Source: Symsagittifera roscoffensis
Lineage: Eukaryota; Xenacoelomorpha; Acoela; Convolutidae
DNA: 64,000 nt
Reading direction: 5' to 3'
Assembly: GCF_963678635.1 (NCBI RefSeq)
Contig: NC_087062.1
Coordinates: 64,205,253 to 64,269,252, forward strand
Shown here: positions 33,601-39,900 of the stretch, piece after piece
How the letters are laid out: each line of letters starts with the position of its first letter
Numbering within the stretch: position 1 is the stretch's first letter
Program-made: the position numbers and the translations under genes
Notes under the pieces: generated by a model
Told to the model about the DNA's origin: nothing
Seen by the model: the letters and a program-made list of their open reading frames with translations, nothing else
The model's database searches: none

Positions 33601-36579
33601 ATACACAAATTTCAGTCCATCCGGGAGATGTGCATACCCCGGAGACAACGCAAATACTACTCTCAACGTCACTTTATTGAATGATCCCTCCTTCGTCGCG
33701 TCCACTACTTCACCCATCGACTCCAGGATGTCTTTTATCGCTGGCCATACTGCGTTTTCTGCTGTTGCAGAATCTCTGAGCCTGCTCAGAAAACCTCTAC
33801 TGTGCAGATGGTCATTGATGCCAGCAAACACAATCGTTATCGGGTTCATTTCTGTCTGCCTTTGTACCCCTATAGCCAATGACACTGATTGCAATAGGTC
33901 TAGGTCAACTGCGGCCAGCATTATGACGTCCGGCCAAAACAAAGACTTAGAGGTGTACACGAACTCTGAATTCGCTACTACCATGATTTTGGCCTTTCTC
34001 ATCTCTGCTTTGTCGTAGGCGGCGAAGATGGTCTCATTTTTCTTTATCGCTGTCAATCCGCCATATCTCTGGGCATCACCATCTTGGTTCACTAGTTTTG
34101 GGTACACCCTCTCCTTCACATGACCAGGTGGTGTCGTCAGTTGCCTAAATATCTTCACGTGTTGTCCAATCGGCGCTCTCGCCGTCAGGAATCTTCCTGG
34201 TCTTTCTTCACGATTCCTCTCATCATGGTTCAATCTCACATCTTGCAACGGTCTTGCATTCACAGGTCCCATTGTGTTGTTGGAGGGCAGTCCCTCCAAG
34301 TCGGCAAATCTCAAGGCCGTCGTGGAACTTAAATTTATGCTAGCGGCTATCAACCAGTCTACGCCGGTTATCGAGTACAATCTGCTGACGGATAGCGTCG
34401 CTCCATTCAGCATCCTCCTTGCATCTTCGATGAAGCTCACTCTCTGTAGGTCCAGCTTCATTAGTTCGTCTTTGTATATATGCCAAGGAGACGGTATGGA
34501 TCGCGACCACATCAATGAGCCTCTGCTCGGTCTCTCCTCTCGACTGGTACTCGTCGTCTCCGATCTAGTCTCCGATCTAGATGTGCCTGCTACTTCTTCG
34601 ATTGGTTGGTTGACAGGTCCTATCCTTCTGCTAGGATGAATTGTCCTCCTCATCGGTGCTTCTCCCAACTGATCCTGTACGTCTGTTCTGCGACCTGGTT
34701 CACTGGAGCTTTGTTGCCGGTAATTTGTGACGGCTGGGACCGTACCCAAGCGTGTTTCCAGGTTAGGAGGCACAAAGGTGGTGATCATCGTATCACTCAC
34801 CGTTCCCTCTTCCTTCAGCACTCCTGTGTCGAAGAGTTCTGCTTCCAGCTCATCCAACCGTTCTTGGAAGACTCGATTCAACCAAGCTTGTCCTTCGACA
34901 CTGTCGAAGTGGATGCCATCTGTGGTCAGTCTGGCTTGATCCATGGCTCTCAATTCATGTTCAATGTCCATGAGGATCATTCTTCCGGCATTTCGATTTG
35001 CTAGGTTTCTCAAGATGTTGTTCCATCTCATGACTCCCTCGTTGTGCCTTCTTCCTGATGCTGTCAGGCTTCTTGCCTTCATTGGCACCGTGCAAACGGT
35101 TAGTACCGCGCAACTGAACTTCTGCCAGAGAGTAGTGAACAAACACACCATCATTGATTCCCACAGTGCTTCCTGCTCATCTGATCCTCTGGAGATATCA
35201 TTCGTCCCAACTAAGATCATCACATTGGGTATCTTCCCTGGATTCATCAGCTCCACCATGCGATATAATTGGGCAATCGTCGCGCCTCCAAAGGCCATCA
35301 CCGTGGTGACCCATGAGGTCCTCAAATTCGACAGCACTCTGACTAAGCTGTCTCCCAATATCAGGTGAGATGTCCCGAGTGGTGGTTGCTGCAGGTTCGC
35401 AGCCGGGCTCCAGGTAGCTCGATTGAAGCAGGCCCTCGGATCTGTTTCCGGAACTCCCGTGAAATTATACTTCAATTGATTATTCTTCTGCACATCTATT
35501 ACACGAGACACTTTCTTCGCTGGCATCTTCCTTACTTTCCTCTCTGGGATTCTCGAGTTCCCCATGAGTGGTGTCACGTTACTCATCCCTTGTCTGATTA
35601 CTGTCTGGGAGAGTTGTACTCTGCCCGTATCGTCAATCGTTCCATAGGGTGCAGTCACCCCGGAACCTGGTGCATTCTTGTTAGCGACCAATCGTCCAGC
35701 TGTCTCTATCAGTTTTCTCACTGTCTGTTCTACGACGGGGTCACCCAAGGTGTCGCTAGGATCCGGGATCGTTACTCGATTTGTCTCCACTGGAGGTCGT
35801 GTCTCCGTTGTTTGACTCATTTCTCGAGGCGTCAAGAGCTCCATCGGGGACTGCCCACGAGGAATATCCCTTGCAGGTATTACTTTCTCCACGGCCGTTG
35901 TCAACGCCACCTGCTCCGATCGCTCTTTGTATTCCTGCCTTAAGCGTTCGATCTCTTGACCCTGCTTTTTGTTGCAGTCTTCAAACAACTTTCTCCACAT
36001 GTCCCGGTCTTCCTCCATCGCCAGCATGGTCTTCGTCATATCGTCTAACTCCTTCTTCGTACTTCTCAGCTGATCGTTCATCTCGTCCAGATCTTGTATG
36101 GTTTGGTTCGTCTGAACCTTCTGTGTTACTTTCGCCCCTTTTGGTGCCACAGCTGCTCTCAGTGGTGAACCAGACGAGGTCGCCTCGCTGTTCATCTCCC
36201 GATGCATTCTCGTCAGCCCAGGTTTAGGCTTAGAGGGCATTGGCATCTCACCTGGTTGGTATGTCCTAGAACTTCCCAATCCAGGCTCATTCGCCAAGTC
36301 ACTCCCTGAGAGAGCCCCGTTTCTCCACCTCATCACTCTCATGTTCGGGCGGTCCAGTACTCCTCTTTCTCCATATGCTGCCATCAACAGGACTTCCGTG
36401 GGGCGGTCCCCACGGTTGTCGTGCCCCAAGATGTTAATCAGGGCGGTCAGCAACATGACCACCTCTGGGTCCTCCAGAGCGAAGTCTCGTTCGATCAGCC
36501 GACGATAGATCGCATCTACCATCGGTCCTACATATGCCTCTGCCAGGTCCATCAATTCATCCAGGTTGAAATTGTCCAT
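27637..36579 (-). CDS. ORF3: 2980-residue protein with SGNH hydrolase domain
   Basis: Single uninterrupted frame downstream of pol in the same orientation. Residues 1-400 are poorly conserved-looking, with a likely coiled coil at about 160-225. Residues 405-575 carry all SGNH blocks: GDS with Ser411, FGG at 430-432, GTND with Asn460, and DGIH with Asp554 and His557, so an intact esterase/lipase-type active site is predicted. Residues 860-1090 show a second, degenerate pattern (ANS at 869-871, GIND at 920-923). The remaining 1900 residues match nothing I recognise; a basic KRKR lies at about 1944, and a Cys/His cluster C-x4-C-x4-H-x-C-x4-C at 2464-2481 is retained in array copies. No N-terminal signal peptide or convincing membrane anchor is seen, so despite its env-like position I do not call it an envelope protein. 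Start chosen at the first ATG, with in-frame stops upstream. Expression probably needs splicing or re-initiation. Confidence 0.92.
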   Translation of the reverse strand: MDNFNLDELMDLAEAYVGPMVDAIYRRLIERDFALEDPEVVMLLTALINILGHDNRGDRPTEVLLMAAYGERGVLDRPNMRVMRWRNGALSGSDLANEPGLGSSRTYQPGEMPMPSKPKPGLTRMHREMNSEATSSGSPLRAAVAPKGAKVTQKVQTNQTIQDLDEMNDQLRSTKKELDDMTKTMLAMEEDRDMWRKLFEDCNKKQGQEIERLRQEYKERSEQVALTTAVEKVIPARDIPRGQSPMELLTPREMSQTTETRPPVETNRVTIPDPSDTLGDPVVEQTVRKLIETAGRLVANKNAPGSGVTAPYGTIDDTGRVQLSQTVIRQGMSNVTPLMGNSRIPERKVRKMPAKKVSRVIDVQKNNQLKYNFTGVPETDPRACFNRATWSPAANLQQPPLGTSHLILGDSLVRVLSNLRTSWVTTVMAFGGATIAQLYRMVELMNPGKIPNVMILVGTNDISRGSDEQEALWESMMVCLFTTLWQKFSCAVLTVCTVPMKARSLTASGRRHNEGVMRWNNILRNLANRNAGRMILMDIEHELRAMDQARLTTDGIHFDSVEGQAWLNRVFQERLDELEAELFDTGVLKEEGTVSDTMITTFVPPNLETRLGTVPAVTNYRQQSSSEPGRRTDVQDQLGEAPMRRTIHPSRRIGPVNQPIEEVAGTSRSETRSETTSTSREERPSRGSLMWSRSIPSPWHIYKDELMKLDLQRVSFIEDARRMLNGATLSVSRLYSITGVDWLIAASINLSSTTALRFADLEGLPSNNTMGPVNARPLQDVRLNHDERNREERPGRFLTARAPIGQHVKIFRQLTTPPGHVKERVYPKLVNQDGDAQRYGGLTAIKKNETIFAAYDKAEMRKAKIMVVANSEFVYTSKSLFWPDVIMLAAVDLDLLQSVSLAIGVQRQTEMNPITIVFAGINDHLHSRGFLSRLRDSATAENAVWPAIKDILESMGEVVDATKEGSFNKVTLRVVFALSPGYAHLPDGLKFVYAMVALLSEGKYDVIISAPNRMIEMENLRPLKAELPAVWSDISNAMRGFKDHALHMLVLDEVLGLELSNFSRQLKLKPGIDDDHRVITAMSNDLWFRAMEVASEDTRRKNSLETRAHLEAMVLRTKPEANQWLHLNPRVAALGADAFQQGPVMITKIHAYLLKEVNLAENAGEKTAEFVNRMCQITLETFWTQEVKGQEGFERTDSMLEGLGAGWTASFLAKVYPKVSHYLIKEFLQAVVKVSIVELIALFVTFGAESFVKGPAMLLTDGIQNLRLDGLLTLIAITHGNLGGLMKLARCPEQMKERVRNLDMKKSTDSWNKIRDLRHTLIQYLLQQNRFGTGEDETIEREEDVRRHVGGMPLLTDLSLAMRLDPLALIRGVTEFVTVIYGPAVTFAFPDVKVEAYRRSVLHLNLISAVDGSTLNWCEQHALRELMSEDLLFAKISEPEMTVINFDDHFCDRMGEVERGHIEVFPKLWNLRPYDKTNGEMTRVPRLTAAYHKVREETKDWGDYKKLPEAVPEFPLIRRMLLGAVSVVQTPRLRAFETNERRVGNFMGTMDPYFVGRNAAVLQYTRFAYTDQATRRRISNAATPKPGRFDEEWKGLGLAPMRMRGRTELPEASLILTSVRKEMKVGGVLQTRTFLAPFGCEEIKVVHGEEEDKSAGTLLIPRFHEEADNDEQGPSNSNKDKSEGDDGQGGSRQTEEPMQQDQAGGEDDRASTGGASSLDFNIFSDLENNADTLEATEPADEGTSTLEPPSAFMEMKRNLPESSSPGNSRNNDQRILMESPRRRRIEASARVPFLGTLPEEEWEVHHRDHESRTGCKLDRVAFMEEVWTVVQSYGTQSILKTGLNQPLMREVLDKLDECEGRLSELLIDSATDESEANSPIKMTPQDDGEVVYLSRTRRGTMRSKMVIDKINAMKMKLGSRVMPRRIGKTKVDSEISMKAGNSAKRKRVEEVTDLGQGDYQLSGTDRILTDIAMVPPILMAGIKSTGYKSKRSDRTLTGATLEMEILSQCGESKMRDFKPSPMNHGKGSVAGQLTPVEYNRLTVSETVSIDEPTGGYMEMLEYRNSARGYVMALEDEKAMEGYLEMMLQGTTLKQKAYGTLASSDVEAETIEQLVSLPWKAVVLRYFEEEMRTTPRIHALVAVPYVRTELQLRFAWCMMGLTREEYDSEERKRSKEGKVFLMTNLRDLIVQEGAAVACAKRRDALCFIRFLIEQISVPALNICVKMLKEGDERTKALFLLAMLEMQQSKPMRVNMKEPEELEPMKKIDEIRRFSNKELRLTKESMGALPKSSEYCGPIKKKSHSYVSGILGIAYNPFLSEDIRDCFFDYEQAVLLRFWTSRIVTIKSVNNSQAKLGLVLEEEVTAPSVPKSDKRVEFGLGFSDELLRTSLMAVWELMRPSWCPSPNADSILRATQDVQRELNADCNLRDLNIIYNVMITASKSNGEDKVELPGWGTEDWVKPGSCLAEVCGLEGHVCGSLDCVKTLEKQHKQLTVLFGNVVMKARTETELIADCHGGTDVNLVTALGFYSMFGSLESLLNLEQKHEMVTAISVEVFPGVLQTEQKYIGKWREAIETEMNIRHSETYCRPSGARYLVGSTLAPMCKSRYPVHFVAVDVKSTRAIVDQAFSVPKCVRLARMSEKSYELLCKMFSAIPERTKEELESILGKKFMGYVSGNFSDFEKQKQGGSTVTDYNAVDENDEIHRVMMEVEPLLEASGKRNWRSIMLTHDEFPCHCLLQTWWYPKRSNLMLIWDSGELLSMGLPDSSQPVTILIVGVMMAIRWLEAHVRENNRQEAPTREQLRKLDCLKDLDLFETMCKVLNIPMEVKKIWARKRLMPWFRASMTAWLYEYAKKHMSKHGRVYSEYQLDIGAGAFKRAFVTHRNAATTAVKRISRTSERSGNEKAEMLKEDLERNVTLCLHNSFCKNRESNVDPLPCCKQRVEEQKCWRTASNSVRIVNDVLQDTETESAESVSQEEEMEH

Positions 36580-36979
36580 ACTGTTCTTTCCAAGTTTGAT
36601 TTGATTTCGATTTCAAGTTTTGACTCAAATGAGCAATTAAATGATCAATCAGGATCTAGAAAAGGAATCACGACTGTCACACCTGTCAGTTTCACCTTAA
36701 CTTATATCGTTAAAATCTGCTTAAAACAGTTCAGATAAAAAGATATTTATCCTAAAATTTATTAAAATCAATTGGTTTCTAAAATTTTGGAATTCGACCT
36801 AAGATTGGACAGTCCAAACTTTGGATCTATTCCCAAGATCGTCATTTAGTTGTTCATGGTCACTAACGCTTACTTACCCATGATCTTAATAACCTAACAC
36901 ATAACATAACATAACATAACACACATATCACATATTACATGCAACTTGGTCTTTGGCCTAACACTCTTTCGCACATCAC
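36580..36979 (-). other. Gap between pol and ORF3
   Basis: 400 bp without a gene. Holds four ATAAC units (36901-36920) in an AT-rich stretch. No strong splice acceptor with a pyrimidine tract is visible just before the ORF3 start on the minus strand. Confidence 0.6.
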
Positions 36980-39900
36980 TCAGCCTATACTTAAATAATA
37001 TTTCTTATGTAGATATACTTGTATGTTCGTATCAGAGAATATCACGTGTACAAGCGCGTACAATTCCCGAGGATGCAGTCTTCCTCTATTTGGATCGTAC
37101 ACTGGAAGCGAGAGCTCCTTCACGTCCATTTCCACAAGGAAGTCCCTCAGCCTCGTCAAAGACAAGACTAGATTTTCTGGGTCCACGTGCTGCTTCTCCG
37201 TCGCCCTCGTTACCAAGAAGCACAAGTACTTTCCCGGTATCTGCGACACCGCCGGAGGTAAGGCTGCTACGCCCCCTATCCCTGGTCTTTGCTTCCAAAG
37301 GAATTCCACGTTTTTATATTCCCTCTTAAAATCTGCCGCTAGCGCCGTCCTAAAACTCATGTCTGCGGTGATTGCTACCGCACATGTTCTGTTTGTGAGT
37401 ATGAAATCACTGTCTGTTAGTATTATGTTACTAGAATATTCATTTGGTAAATTAAAATATGACTCAACTACCCTGCCTATGTCAGGTTTCTTAGGTTCTT
37501 CACCTGTTTCTGCTTCTAAGTCTCCTGTTTCTCTTGCTATTCTTAATTTTTTTATTATCAAGTTTTCAGTGTGGGTAAGTCCTACCCCCACTCCCCGGAC
37601 AAAAATATCCATCGGCGTCCCCGTCGATCGCATACCGGGTATTAAGTCAAGGTTAGAAGCTGGAATGAGAAGTTGTCCTTCCTGGGCAGCCCAGGAAGGA
37701 TCATCTCGTTTGGTCTTAATGTATTTCGCGCTTTCGCGATCTACGTCTTGAATCGTAACGTTGGTCTCTTTAGGGTCTGATGTCATTTCGTTCAGCCACT
37801 CTAAGACGCGCAGGTTCGTCAGGTCTTGTTCATTTGACTGCTGTTGCTCATCGTCGAATTCTACTTCGGGTTTCGACCAGTCGTCAACCCACTCATCGTT
37901 GTGATCATCGACTATGTCAATGTCTTGTGACACGGTTATTTCCTCTAAACCCACTACTTCCTCCACTATATTCTTTAGATCTATCCTATCCACTACAAAG
38001 TCGTCACCGTAAGGATTGTATTTCTTTCTTTGTCTCGTCCCGTCCTTCTGACGAGTCTGAATCGTGAGCGGAAGATCTGGTTCCAAGTTCTTGGGAACCT
38101 CTGTCTGTTCGGGATCCCGCCCGTCCTCTTCTGCGTAGGGTAAGGTTTCATCTTCCGCTTCGATCTGTTCGTTCGGATCCAGGTCCAATGGTGTATCCGT
38201 ACCTTCCTCTACGACCTCGTTTCCATCGTTCTTCTCCCTGGTGCCCTTTTCATTGACCTCACAAGCAGGATCCATCATTAAATAATCCCCTTCTTCCATG
38301 TCTGCAGGTATACACCAGTCTTCTGTCGATGGATTGTGTGGCTTGATGTTCTCGTAGTGGGCGGCCCGGCCAGTACTCAGTCTATAAAAGCGTCCCTCTT
38401 GGTGCACCTCCGTAATCATGAAGGGTCCCCTCCATTTCTTTAGAAGTTTCTTTGTCCCTTTCGGTGGTATAACGTTCTGAAATACCCATACATAGTCTCC
38501 CACCGAGTAAGCTTTTGCACCAGCTGCTTTCTTGTCGAATCTTTTCCTCTGCCTTGCCTGTGCTTGCTGAGTATTTCGTCTACACAGATCGTTCAACTCC
38601 TGTTGACGTCTGATCACATCCCTCACGTAAACCTGTGGAGATGTTTTCTTCCCCTCATACTCTGGGTAGAAGAATGTCAAGGGTAAAGACTTCTCGTGTC
38701 CCGTCAGCATCATGTGTGGACTGACCCCAGTGGTGGAGTGTTGCGTGCTATTATAAGCTCCCATCACCTGTGGAAGGTATCTGTCCCAATCGGTCATGTA
38801 CCTGGAACAATATACCCTCAGCATCGACACTAACGTCCTATTCTGTCTTTCCACTAAGCCATTCGTCTGAGGATGGTATGTCGTGGAGTGAGCCTGAGCG
38901 ACTTGTGACCGTCTCATAAGCTCTTTCGTAAGCTCGCCTACGAAAGCCGTTCCATTGTCCGATTGAAACGTCATTGGACAACCATGTCTTGCTATCCACG
39001 TATTGATCAGGTGGTCGCATGTCTCTTCCGCCGAGGCAGTTATGCAGGGCACGGCCTCTGCATACTTCGTGAAGTGATCTATCATGACCAAGACTTGGTT
39101 GTAACCGCTGTCTGTCATGCATATCTTCTGGTGATCTATCTGCACCACCTCGTTGAATTCAGACGACTCAATCGACTGTAAAGGAAATCGCAACTTCCTT
39201 GGATCCTTGACCTGTTGGCATGACAGGCAGGCTGTTACCCATTTCTCACATGCCTTTTTCATTCCAGGCCACTCAAAGCGCTTCAGGATCCTCTGATACA
39301 CTTTGTCGATCCCTTGATGGCCCATCTGATCATGCGACCTGAATAATAGTTCTGTCTGATAGAGTTGCGGCAACACTATCGCGTTATATTTGTATAAGAC
39401 CTTGTCTTCTTCTCTTCTCCTGCAAGCCACGATCCCGTCCTTGTTCAGATATAATCTCCCCTCCTTCTGCATGAAGTATTGTCTCAGGATCCTATAGCTG
39501 TCTTCTTCTAGGTCACCTTTGTCAGGTGCACCGTTTTCTATCCACCTTTTTAGGTTGCTTGTCATGCGATCATTTCTCTGCGCCCTTAGAAGGTCCGAGA
39601 GTATGTATCTCGCCTTCAAGTACGTCTTCATGACCCTCATCTGACTATTCAGCTCGTTGGGCTGATGTGTGTCTTCTTCCATCTTAACACACCAAATCTT
39701 CGCCAACGGTTGTGTTTCTTGCTGAAACGGTTGAAGATCAGTCCTGACTGCCTCTTTCTGTGGCAATAAGCTCATCGAACGTTTCGATACTGCTATTGTT
39801 TCTAAGTCATCCGCTGCGTTGTCAAAGACACTTTCGCTCGGTATAAGGTAGCGATCGCTGTCCGGATCCTGGTACACCTCTCTGTCCAGGTCTCTCGCCC

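Noticed and set aside
27637-36579. ORF3 as an envelope gene
   Set aside because: Position fits, but there is no signal peptide, no clear membrane anchor and no fusion-peptide or furin-like pattern that I can see.
27608-36738. Many + strand open frames of 60-212 codons across ORF3
   Set aside because: They lie antisense to one 2980-codon frame with recognisable domain motifs and none shows a protein-like motif.
36901-36920. ATAAC microsatellite as a telomere-like or functional repeat
   Set aside because: Only four units in an AT-rich gap; most likely simple slippage.
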